The translations under genes were made by a program, and so were the position numbers. Below, piece after piece: positions 25,086 to 36,149 of a DNA stretch of 64,000 nucleotides (the first letter of the stretch is position 1; the number at the start of each line of letters is the position of its first letter). The stretch comes from Ulota crispa. Its lineage: Eukaryota > Streptophyta > Bryopsida > Orthotrichales > Orthotrichaceae. The notes under the pieces were generated by a model that was not told where the DNA came from, did no database searches, and worked only from the letters and a program-made list of their open reading frames with translations. The stretch covers positions 10,680,727 through 10,744,726 of the forward strand of contig OY987245.1 in assembly GCA_963920765.1 (NCBI GenBank), in the 5' to 3' direction.

Positions 25086-25396
25086 CTTTTTGAAGACCTG
25101 ATTGTTCAGAGCTTCGTGTAGATTTTTCATTGTAGAACTGTATTCCGTTTTGTATTGTGTATAATCCCTTACGTGTACATCAAAAATTTCATGTGAATAA
25201 CCGTTGCCGCCGACCTTGTATGTCTGACCAGAACTGGATCACTGTGGTTTGTTTCCAACTCGGACGGGTAAAGTAAATATGTTGACCGCAACTGGATGTT
25301 TCTGTCACTGTATTTTCTGTTTTTCTTAAGGTTTTTACATCCACTTGAATAACTTAGGAGGAATGATATGTGATAACTCTATACTTTTGTATGTAT

Positions 25397-25531
25397 GACA
25401 GGTTTTTGAATATGAATGGCATTTTAAGGAATTTGTAAAGAGGTTTGAGTGTGTGTGGATTCATGACAGGTTTTGAATGGAAATGGGCATTTTAGGGAAT
25501 TTGTAAAGAGGTTTAAGTGTGTGTGGATTTT
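25397..25531 (+). repeat. 67-68-bp tandem duplication with paired uORFs before HDA15 start
   Basis: Two adjacent copies (25397-25464 and 25465-25531) each begin GACAGGTTTT, a plausible splice acceptor. Each contains a tiny ORF, 25412-25438 (MNGILRNL) and 25477-25506 (MEMGILGNL). The duplication puts two possible acceptors and two related upstream ORFs just ahead of the HDA15 initiation region. Confidence 0.75.
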
Positions 25532-25556
25532 GATGATGATGGTGCCAGGCACCGTG

Positions 25557-28500
25557 ATGGATGCGAACAGCTCTGTGGAAGGTGAGCTGGAATATGCTTC
25601 AGGTGACGAGACCGTGAATGGGAAAGACATGGAGAAGGAAATACACCCGCTTGCAGCATTTCTTGCGTTTCATGGGATTGCTGCAAGCGACGACGATGAC
25701 GAGGCCGAGTCCGAAGACGAGGAATGGCGACCGAGGGTGTTTTGTTCGAACTGCGCCATGGCCAACCGTGACGGTGACGAGCTTTGTGGTGTTTGCCATG
25801 AATCTCTTCACCCGCACATTCTGGAGCAATCCTGTTTGGGAGGACCAACCTCTGCACCAAAAGGTTCGACTATTTTCTTCTTCTTAGCAAATCTCTGTCT
25901 GTGTGTATCTCGCTTTAGAGCTTTTTTGGGTTTACGCAACACAATAGTATTATTCGGTCGTCTTGATTAGGACAGTTTTTAGTACTTTTGTGTTGATTAG
26001 GACGTGCTGTGCTGGTTTTGATAAGGCCCTATTTTCTCCTACACTGAATATTGCGTTTAGGTTACCCCACACTAATTTCTCGACATTTTACACTATATAA
26101 ATATTACTGCTGCTACAATGTTTTTCACCAAAATTACTACAACAAACAATTTTTAAAGGACCTTGCAACAATAATGAAGCTGCTAAAATACAAACTAGCG
26201 ACTACCAAGTCGTAAATCATGTGAAATCCAATTATATAGAGAGTTGAATGCGCTTACTAGTGACCAAGTGATGAGTCAAGAGGTAACTTACCAGGGCAAG
26301 GCAGCCTAATTGTCGAGGCAACCTAAATGCAATATTCAGTGTAGTGAAAGTAGTGCAATTTCTTGACTTTTTTTTGTCAAAATTTCAAATAGTGTAATCA
26401 TAGTGTAAATATAGGTAAATAGCTGGAGTAAGTACGTGAAAAAATCGGTTGAATAGGGAAATGGGGAGGATAATAGTCGGTGAGCTCCGAAATTTCCCGG
26501 AACGCTGAGCCCAATTAATTAGAATGTGCATGATTAGGTGGCGCTTACTTTGGCTCCCATGTGTCATGCTGAAAATCCTTGAGGTGAACTGGATACGTAC
26601 TTCGTATCTCAAATTTGGCTTAAGGTGTCATAAGTGTAATGAATTACAATAAGCTTGATTCTTCAAACATGTCTTTAATATTGATCCCAAATGTAATTTT
26701 CACAAGTAGCTCAAGTGATTAATAACACTGCTCAAAGTGCTCGAAGTGCTGAAATTTCAAATTTAATACTCTGATATTCACATTTTTTAAATAATTTTAG
26801 TCGGATTTTTGCTAAATTTAGCTACGTTTATGAACACTGGTTTTAAGGTGTCATAAGAACGGTGGATTTATTTTAAGCTTGTTATCTCACCCCTACATGC
26901 ATATGTTGCTGATCCGAGTTTTAACATCCAAATTCCCAAAAGTGGTTATTGTCGTGATTGTATGTGTATATTTTATATGTATGAATGAGTGAAATAAATC
27001 ATTGAGATTCTCAAGGAAGGTAATGACATGTTCCAGGAGAATGAAGAAATTATATACCCCACATATTGGAACATTAAACATATGCCTTGAAAGTTACGAT
27101 AGTTGATGAGAAGTTACTAGTCAGAATTGGATTTCTGACTTTTAACTTGGGTACTTAGAGTTAAGCTTGTTATCTCTACCTTGTTGACCTGTGCAATCCA
27201 GAGTGGGCCATCACTCCATTCTAAGAGCAAGGGATGGAATCTGGTGATAGTTCTGAAGCGTGTCCATGTTTCTGGGGTGTAGGTGACAATGAGAAGGCAG
27301 CAAAAGAAGAGAAAAGTTCTGCAGATCTGTTGTCAAAGCATCTGGTGTTTTCAGGTGAAGCGAAACGCTAGTACTGTATCTCGGTTAGGCATGCTTTTTT
27401 AGAAGAAGCCTCGTCTGCAAATTGCAAATTCTACATATGTTTATTTATAAAAAAAATTCTAGTGGACAATGCAGGCACTTTCATGTCTGGGGAGAAAAGG
27501 AAAACAGCTATCGGCTACGATGCGAGGATGTTAAACCACGAGGAGACGGGAAAAGTGCACTTAGAGCGTCCTGACAGACTGCGAGCTATAATGGGAGGTC
27601 TGCGAGCCTCAGAGTTACTGTCCGGAGGGAGTTGTTTTTTCATACCTTCCAGAGAAGCCACGCCATCTGAGTTAGAGTTGGTCCACACTGCAGACCATAT
27701 AAGCGAGGTGCAAGCCACAGAGGGCAGTAAAGAGTTGTGTCACTTCACTCTTGACACGTATGCGAACGAGCACTCTGCCCTGGCTGCAAGGCTTGCAGCC
27801 GGTCTTTGTATAGACTTGGCAGCAGCTGTTATGGCTGGAAAGGCCCACAACGGGTTTGCGCTTGTGAGACCACCGGGACATCATGCTGAAACGGAGAATA
27901 TCCAGGGCTTCTGCTTGCATAACAACGCCTGTGTGGCTGCTCGAGCTGCTCAGGCTTCTGGTGCGAAGAAGGTCCTCATTGTTGATTGGGATGTTCACCA
28001 CGGTAATGGGACGCAACAGATCTTTGAAGAAGATCCGACGGTGCTCTATATCTCTTTGCATCGGTAAGACTGTCAATTAATTGCCTACACCTTTGTTTTT
28101 TTGTCGTCCTTGCAGTTGTTTTTAGTATCAAGTCTCACAGGAGTTTAAGGTAAGGGGAAATTACAAATAGGGGCATGAAAATGAAAAGTATTACAAATAG
28201 GGGCACATTTTCAAAATAACTACAAATAGGGGCGCAATTTCAAAATAATTTGTGAATTCTTTTAATTTTATTTGGTTTGGACAATGGTTGATTTAGATAT
28301 ATCACATCAAATGTTAGCTAACTTCCAAAAATATAAGAGGCCTCTCCAAATCAAGCCCAAATAAAGAAATTCTAGTGAAGGAGATGGCAATTTTTAGAAA
28401 AAAATTATAAGTTTTTTGGAAGTTAGCTAACATTTGATGTGCTATATCTAAATCAATCAAAGTCCAAACCAATTTTTTTTACAAAAACTTACAAATTATT

Positions 28501-30133
28501 TGAAATTGCGCCCGCCCTATTTGTAATTATTATTGAAACTGTGCCCGTATTTGTAATATTTTTCATTTTCATGCCCCTATTTGTAATTTCCCCTTAAGGT
28601 AAAGTTAGATTGGCTTTGGTGAAAATGATGTTGTTTTATTCACTTGTTTCTCTTTTGTATCTTGGGCTAATGATAATGATGTGCACAACAACAGGCATGA
28701 ACGTGGAGATTTTTATCCTGGAACGGGGTGGGCGGAGCAAGTGGGGAGTGGCGCTGGGTCAGGGTTTTGTGTGAACATACCATGGGACTGTAGTGGAATT
28801 GGGGACAGAGATTACCTTTCAGCATTTGAACATATAGTCATGCCAATTGCCCGTCACTTTAATCCCGACATAACCATTGTCTCGGCTGGCTTTGACGCTG
28901 CGAGAGGAGATCCGCTCGGATGTTGTGATGTCACTCCCCTCGGCTACGCACAAATGACGTTTCTTTTGAGCACTCTCTCATCAGGTCGTATGGTTGTCGT
29001 TCTGGAAGGAGGTTATAACTTACGGTCCATTTCTGCTTCTGCGAATGCCGTCATGGAGGTAAAAAATTCAACGTCCCATGAATGATCACCTCTTTTTTTA
29101 GTCACGTTCTCGTCTTTTCTTTTCACTTGCGCAAGTTTTCTGCTATATCAAAATAAGAGAATAATAGAAACTCCACCTTGGAAGCTAACATTTGAAGTAA
29201 TCTCCAAAACATGTTTCCATAGTTCACGAATGTAGGGTATGATTTCTTCTATCTGTCGGTACACTGCTTAGTAATTGATCAATTCCAACTGATAGATACG
29301 GATGTAGCCACTTTTGGCTTTTCTGTACACTTTGGGGATCAACTTTATGTTTGAAATGTGTGTTTGTTTTATTACATTGTTCTTTGTTTCTGTAAGTGGA
29401 GGATTTTCGTGGCCAGTGACGTATTATGTAAGGTAGGAGGCTCATATTCTGCTCAGGCTCTAAAACCGTCCATCTTCTCACATGTATTCCATGTGTACAT
29501 GCTGTTTTTCATAGGTTTCAGAAATGTATAAGCTGAGTACATTTGAGGAGGTGAACCGTTTTAGAGCCCTATGGTTTTTTCAACTCAAAATTTTATAACT
29601 AATTCCACAAAGCTCCAAAAAGTATGAAACAACTTAGGTTAGATGTCAATTCTTCTTGTCTTTCAAGGAAAATTTACTGAAAAATAGTTCAAGAAGTTTC
29701 ACCTCCCCAAAATTCAGTTTCAGCCCTTTGATGGTCCATTCATGACCCTCCTACCTTATTGAGTCTAAATGGTAGAGCTCCAAGTTCCTGACATTGTTCT
29801 TCACAGGTTCTTCAAGGAGCAAGTCCTGATCCATTGCCAGACGACCTTGAACCGACTTCAGAAGGTGCATCCACCATGTTGAGCGTGTTCTCAATCCACA
29901 GTCAATACTGGCCTTGTTTGGAAGAAGCGACTCTTTTGAAGTTGCATGCCCTGCTTGAGAATCCGGCCAAAGGTGGTGGTGAAAGGAAGAGCCCGAAGAG
30001 GCGACACACACACACCGGGGGCCCGGTTTGGTGGAAATGGGGTCGGAAGAAGCTCCTCTACGACATCTGGTTAAGGGGTCAGATGAAGCACCACCCTTCC
30101 TCCAGGCATGATGATTCCTGTGCCTGTTGCTAA
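25557..30133 (+). CDS. HDA15: Class II histone deacetylase, HDA15-type, five exons
   Basis: A zinc-dependent histone deacetylase expected to remove acetyl groups from histone lysines in the nucleus. Exons: 25557-25863, 27283-27354, 27463-28063, 28695-29058, 29807-30133. All introns are GT-AG and the joined frame gives about 556 aa. Residues 57-80 are a RanBP2-type zinc finger (Trp57, Cys63, Cys66, Cys77, Cys80) preceded by an acidic stretch, the arrangement that defines plant HDA15. The deacetylase domain spans about residues 140-450: PPGHHAE (His266, His267), DWDVHHGNG (zinc ligands Asp303 and His305), SAGFDAARGDPLGCC (zinc ligand Asp394) and LEGGYNL (Tyr434). The C-terminus has the WWKWGRKK motif. 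The catalytic set is complete. The start could instead be ATG 25533 (eight residues longer, after an in-frame stop at 25464). Introns 1, 3 and 4 each contain a different small transposon. Confidence 0.93.
26042..26341. mobile_element. CACTGAATATTGC MITE in HDA15 intron 1
   Basis: 300 bp with inverted ends CACTGAATATTGCGTTTAGG and CCTAAATGCAATATTCAGTG, flanked by TA (26040-26041 and 26342-26343). Relatives lie at 22192, 59179-59462 and 59465-59761. Confidence 0.85.
28154..28593. mobile_element. MULE-type MITE filling most of HDA15 intron 3
   Basis: 440 bp with inverted ends GGGGAAATTACAAATAGGGG and its near-complement, flanked by a perfect 9-bp duplication TTAAGGTAA (28145-28153 and 28594-28602). 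The arms also pair over GGAAGTTAGCTAACATTTGA. Both ends carry several copies of ACAAATAGGGGC. It makes up about 70 percent of the intron. This is a different family from 3188-3473. Confidence 0.92.
29431..29756. mobile_element. TA-flanked element in HDA15 intron 4
   Basis: 326 bp starting AGGTAGGAGGCTC and ending GACCCTCCTACCT, flanked by TA (29429-29430 and 29757-29758). The right 30 bp match the right end of 49615-51105 (TGGTCCATTCA then CTCCTACCT). Confidence 0.8.
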
Positions 30134-30733
30134 GTGTGCAGGGTAAAAAAAAATCCATCCAATTCTTGTGCCTTATTGTAAGATCAGAAGGAGGCGTACT
30201 TTTGGAAAAAAAATTTGACTGTTGTGGCACTAAACTGTATGTCTGAAATCTTGTTTTCTGGCCGGTTAAAAACACAGAAAAAAGTATATATGGTCGAAGT
30301 AAAAAGTCCCTTGGCCTAGAAGTCGATGCAACACAAACAGGTAATATGGAGCTTGATTCACAATTTTTTTGTAGGATGCTGCAGGCATAGAATAGAAGTA
30401 GGTGTATTATAGACGGGCAGTTTTGTTCTTTTGCCTAGTTTTCATATGGAAAGGAAAAAGCCACCCATGTAGACGTGTAGAGGCAATTGTAGAGGCGGGC
30501 TCAGGTACTACTGGAAATTTGTTACTTGTGAGAATTTACTCAGAAATAGAGTTGGTCATTTTTGTATGTTGTGTATTGATGCACGGTTGAGTTGGTTGCT
30601 TGGTTTTTCAGACTGCTGTTATGCAGACTGGGGTGAATAAGTGGCTTTGCTTTACTTGGACCATGGCCGAGTCTGGTTAGCTCAGTTGCTGTTGTTTATC
30701 AGGTAGATGCACAGTGTGGAACTGTGTATGCAT
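30134..30733 (+). other. HDA15 3' flank
   Basis: The sequence immediately after the stop codon presumably contains the 3' UTR. No canonical AATAAA is obvious and no other gene is recognised. Confidence 0.4.
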
Positions 30734-31509
30734 GCATGCATGGATGGATTATTTGGATGGATTATCTAGATGGATTATTTGGATGGATTATCTAGATGGA
30801 TTATTTGGATGGATTATCTAGATGGATTATTTGGATGGATTATCTAGATGGATTATTTGGATGGATTATCTAGATGGATTATTTGGATGGATTATCTAGA
30901 TGGATTATTTGGATGGATTATCTAGATGGATTATTTGGATGGATTATCTAGATGGATTATTTGGATGGATTATCTAGATGGATTATTTGGATGGATTATC
31001 TAGATGGATTATTTGGATGGATTATCTAGATGGATTATTTGGATGGATTATCTAGATGGATTATTTGGATGGATTATCTAGATGGATTATTTGGATGGAT
31101 TATCTAGATGGATTATTTGGATGGATTATCTAGATGGATTATTTGGATGGATTATCTAGATGGATTATCTGGATGGATTATTTGGATGGATTATCTAGAT
31201 GGATTATCTGGATGGATTATTTGGATGGATTATCTGGATGGATTATCTAGATGGATTATCTGGATGGATTATCTGGATTATGTGGATGGGTTATCTGGAT
31301 GGATTATGTGGATGGATTATCTGGATGGATTATGTGGATGGATTATCTGGATAGATTGTTTGGATGGGTTGTTTGGGTGGATGGTTTTTTTACTGGAAGG
31401 GTTGTTTGGATGGAAGGGTTGTTTGGATGGAAGGGTTGTTTGGATGGAAGGGTTGTTTGGATGGAAGGGTTGTTTGGATGGAAGGGTTGTTTGGATGGAT
31501 AATTGGATG
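30734..31509. repeat. Higher-order 13/26-bp minisatellite
   Basis: A seed of GCATGCATGCATGGATGG leads into strictly alternating 13-mers ATGGATTATTTGG and ATGGATTATCTAG, a 26-bp higher-order unit repeated about 15 times to about 31150. Variants with TCTGG and TGTGG follow, then a GGATGGAAGGGTTGTTT array of 17 bp units at 31390-31495. Because 13 is not a multiple of three, the long open frame at 31108-31518 encodes a 13-residue repeat and is not credible as a gene. Confidence 0.98.
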
Positions 31510-33988
31510 GATGGATGAATTGTGAGTGGTTATGTAGTAGATAATCTTAGAGAGTTAGGAGACTTGAGAAGAGCATTGGATATCAAGCTTTGTTTCTTTA
31601 AATCTCAAATGTTGAAGTATGCACCTATGTTTTTGTTGATTAAAGGGCTCACATTGAAAGGAGAGATATTCAAACTCTTAGAGGGATCTACATTTCAAAC
31701 CCTCCCTTTTGTTCACCATTATTGATTTATTGGTTGTCACCTTGTTTGGGTGGTTGGGTCACTCAATGAGAGTGATGTGGGTGGTACTGGCCTTTCATGA
31801 GGTGACAAGAAACATGCAAGGAGATCCAATTCTATTCCCTATTGGAGGGTGTGTGACACAATGGTCCTTCCAATTGGTATTCCCCTTGGAGGAATGACTC
31901 ATGGATTCAATTAAGTGTTAGTGAACTATAGATATATGTCAGGTTTAAGAATATTTACCTACTGTATTGTACACAACGAAACAAATACTTAAAATTTATG
32001 ATCCAAGTATATTTATGCAATTTTTGAAAAACCAAAAACATCTTCACAAATATTGCAAACTTCACAAGGTATCCATCAAAATTTTCCTACAATTTTATGA
32101 CCCATGCAAATGCATAAGTATGTAGTGTGAATAACGACTTGGACTTACTAATTATTCTATTGCTGGATTTTTGATATAATTATTAATAGAGGGAATTAAA
32201 GGAAATGTGTGTCATAGTTAAAAATTAAAAAACATTTTTTGACCCTCGGCTCTATAAGCACGTGAGTGTTAATTGCTGACATGGAAATTGTGAAATTGTT
32301 TTATAGATTTAACATTGAATGGAATTCAAATTTTATAATTCAAACAGCTCCAATTTTTGGTTATTTATATGTAGAGGTCATTTTTTCATGAAATAAAAAT
32401 ACACTATTTTGCATTGGATATGTGGCAACAATTAAACAATTAATCCGTTAAAGTATCTTTTGGAACTTGCATTACATACTAGTAAAGCCACATTGTCAAA
32501 CATGGTTTCCTACTCAATTTGGTTTTTTAATCCCTAAGAGTGCCAACATCCAAAATGTGAACATTGAACAACTTCAAAACACTTACTATACTAAAATACT
32601 TATTGTACTAAAACACTTACTATAAGCTGCACAAAATGGATGAAGTCCATTCACGTATATAAAGTAATTTTTTGTCTATTCTTCAACCATGTGATTAATA
32701 TTGTCATTGGGTGATTCATAATTGTTGTGCAAGGTTTTGAATTCATGTAAGAAGAAAAAAAACTTGCAAAAATGAAAATAGTTTTTCTAAAATCTTCTAA
32801 AACTCTAAATATGCATGCTAGCCACCCACTTGCACTCTTAGAAGTTGATAATTTACAAACATAATCTTCATTAATGTGAGAGATTATTTAATTAATTTGT
32901 GAAAAAAATGTGATTGCTCTAAGATAAAAAAAAAGGAATTGGTTAAAAATTTGGCAAACTACACCCAATACATTTAGTGTTTTATTTTCAAGGTACAAGT
33001 GGCAACAAAAAACGACGTCAAAAAATCTAAAGCAACGATTATAATTCTTTCATCGTCAACATTCTTCAATATGACCTTTACTTCAATTGTTTGTCTCATT
33101 CTAAATATTTCCATATAATAACGGAATAGTAAACATTTAAGAATCTAGAATGTGAATACTGTACTAATTTTTACATTAAATGATGATTTCCTCAATGATT
33201 TTGGTGGAAACATGAAGTTTTTATTTGTATCTTATAATTTTTTGTATGAAGAAATTATATTAATTATAACATGTATTGGATCAATGTAAATTTTTAATTC
33301 TAAATGAAGGTTATATCGAGCAAGTGATTTTATTTTTAGCTAAAAATGGAAAGTAGAGAAAATGAATAAAAAAATTCCACAATCTTGAATAATTTGGATT
33401 CTACCAAAATAGATCTTGCAATGACAACAATCCATTGAATTTTTGGATACTTGTCAAAGTTTTTAATTTCAACCATGTCAATATTTGTTAGATTTTGTCT
33501 TTTTAAATCTGAATCAAAATTTTGAAGGTAACCCTTGAAAGTTATTTTATGAGTAATCTTATTTTTATGCAAGAAAATCGTATAAGAATATTCTAAAACA
33601 TCAAAACTTTTATCAAAGTTTCCAAAGTTGTAAAGAACTTTGAATGTAAAATATCACTTTGAGTATCAATATACTGACCGACATACATGAATGTTTCTAT
33701 GACCCTTGTTGATGAAGGCACACCCCATTTTGTTGAATCCAATGAGGTAGGATTCCAATTTTAGCATTTTATTTGAAGATTTGGTATGAAGTCATTTCTT
33801 TAGTAAACAACTCTTAGAAAAAATCATTTGAAGAACTACCTCTAGGATTTCTAAAGAGGTCTTACTATAGTTACAATATCATGTGGAAGACTATAAATAA
33901 CAAACAAAGGTTTCTTTAATAATGATACTAAGAAATTACTACAAAGTGTAATGAAAAGGAATGTTCTCTTTTCAACAATTGTACTTAA
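31510..33988. other. Gene-free interval with a half MITE
   Basis: Bases about 31975-32088 match the right half of the 9-bp-TSD family at 3188-3473 (ATTGCAAACTTCA and GGTATCCAT blocks). The rest is AT-rich and no gene is recognised. Confidence 0.5.
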
Positions 33989-35438
33989 CCCTTTAAAGGC
34001 CACCAAACCATATTTTGGTTCAGCAGAGTGGTTTTTGGCTTGTAGAGTAAAATCGCTCAACAATTTGGAAATTGTTCATGAAGAACGCTTGCGGTCACAA
34101 GAATTTGCATCCAACCAAAAAAACAACAATGGAATTGGATTTATGAATTGATAAATAATAGTGTTTATACATCATGGCCTCAAAATACATATCCATATTT
34201 GGTCAAAGATGGATCAAAGCAACAACACAATACATCAAACATTCAAAAAGATTGCCACTTTTCAATTGTGTGGTCTTAAAAAATTTCAAATTGCTTAAGA
34301 AGTATGCTTGTATTATTTCTCTATATAGTAGTAGTATAATTGTAGTATTTGAAAATTTATTGAAATGGTGCTATTATTTCATCTTTATAGTTTGTCATCA
34401 TACCTTTATGGCCAATTCTTGATTGTTTTCACCAATTGGATTTTCTATAGCATTTATCAAGTTTCTTATAGAACGATTTTAGCATAGCAAATAAGTGGGG
34501 TTTTATACCCTTTTTGTACACTTAGCTACACCTTGTGATTTATAGTTTTATCCATTTTGTGTGAAACTAGTCCTATTCTAAAGGTGGGAAAGCTTGCTTT
34601 TTAGAAATATAAGGCCCTTCTCAAGCAAAGCTTGTATGAAGCAGTAAGATCCAAAACCACACATGCATGAAAATTTAGAGATTTTCCACTTGTAGCTTAC
34701 TTAATCATTATAATATTTCACCTCCAACAATAAAGCTGGTTGAAATTTTGATGGTTTATAGTAAAGAAGGTGTTCTTTCCATTTGTATGGTTGGATTATG
34801 CAAAGTAGGTCCACATTTGATTTAACTACACATTTCAGTTTGCTACCCCAATTTCTAGTGGATTTTGTGAAAATGTGTGTGGTCTTTAACCCCTAAATGC
34901 CCAAGGGGGGAAGGGCAAAACATAAATGCGTTCTAAAATGATACTTTTGTAACTTTGATGAAGTTTGCTTCAAAAGAGAAAATAAGAGTCATGATGTTTA
35001 GTAATTATCCATATAATCAAACATTCAAAAAAAGTTTTGGACTCTTGTTTAATGAATTTAGAAGCATTTACCATTTAATATTCATCAAAATTACAAATTT
35101 TATTCATAGAACTTGAAAGTTGGTATGATAGGTTAAAAATAAGCATTCTATTTGAAAATTCAAAAATGCAATATTTTTGATGGAGAGAACATCATTAGTT
35201 CCCGAAATAGTAAATTTTGTAACCCTAGCAAATATTGAAGTGTTTTTCTTTGAAAAATTCTCCTTTGTGGAGTTTAATTTGGATTGACATGATTCAAATT
35301 GGGTTGGAAAGTAGACTTGATTCCCTATATGAAAAGATTTTTTAGTTTTTTCAAAAAATATGTTTTTTCATTTTGAGCAGCCCGCAAAAAAGGGCAGCAA
35401 CCAGAAAATGGTCAATTGGGCGTTTAGGGGTTAAAGGG
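33989..35438. mobile_element. piggyBac-like TTAA element with a second one in its right terminal repeat
   Basis: Flanked by TTAA (33985-33988 and 35439-35442). The left end is CCCTTTAAAGGCCAC. Removing the element at 34890-35430 and one TTAA restores a right end of GTGGTCTTTAAAGGG, whose complement CCCTTTAAAGACCAC matches the left end at 14 of 15 positions. The outer element without the insertion is about 905 bp, close to 1946-2851 and 18735-19646. Confidence 0.85.
34890..35430. mobile_element. Nested piggyBac-like TTAA element, 541 bp
   Basis: Flanked by TTAA (34886-34889 and 35431-35434). The ends are CCCCTAAATGCCCAAGG and, inwards from the right, CCCCTAAACGCCCAATTG. It is inserted exactly at the TTAA that lies inside the terminal repeat of the outer element. 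It has no transposase ORF. Confidence 0.88.
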
Positions 35439-35442
35439 TTAA

Positions 35443-36149
35443 AAGGTTCCCACATTAAGGATTTCTACTTAAATCCTTCTAGCATTACAAAAAACCGAAA
35501 TACTCTCATATTTTGCAGTTGCCATCTTTTAGTAGTAAAAGCATTTACACAAATTTGTATTCAAATCTTGAGAAAGGAAATGCAACACTTACGCTTCAAG
35601 CAAATATCCACAGAAACATATTTGAAACTTCAAATTGTTTTTTTCACATTCCGACATACCAAGAAAAACTTATTGATTATTCCATCTGCTTCTCGTCTCA
35701 CTTCCAGAGCTCGCTTCCAAGAAGCTTTCTTTATTTGAGCATGAAATTCAAACAAAGTTTTGTAACATTCGTTTTACTAAATTAGTAAGACCACTGACCA
35801 TCAAAACTTCCACCTTTACTTTTATGTGCCAGTTAACTTTTAAAAAATGGTACATGATGCTTATAACCAACAGCTCTCAAATTTGAGTGGCTAGTCCACT
35901 ACTTTGTCAAATAAAAAGCTATCAAAAGTCCAAGACCACCAAGTTGAAGCTTGAATGTTGTTCTTCTTGATGGTGGAATTACTTTTGAGCTAACATGTAC
36001 ATGTTTTGTACTTCCATAATTTTTATTGTGGCAATAATTGTTGGTTATAAGGGCATATGCACTATATAATCTTTATGCTTTTTGAAATTACAATAAGCAC
36101 TTTTTGTTTTGTTTTTTGGTCACATATCACTTGGATACCTGGTGACGTT
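35443..36149. other. Gene-free interval downstream of the WEB gene
   Basis: Overlapping plus-strand ORFs at 35373-35785 show no recognised domain. The 3' UTR of the minus-strand WEB gene probably falls at its right-hand end. Confidence 0.4.

Noticed and set aside
25513..25860. Minus-strand ORFs opposite HDA15 exon 1
   Set aside because: Shadows of the real exon, which has a recognisable zinc finger on the plus strand.
31108..31518. 136-codon ORF with a 13-residue repeat
   Set aside because: It is a translation of the 13-bp minisatellite; other frames are equally open.
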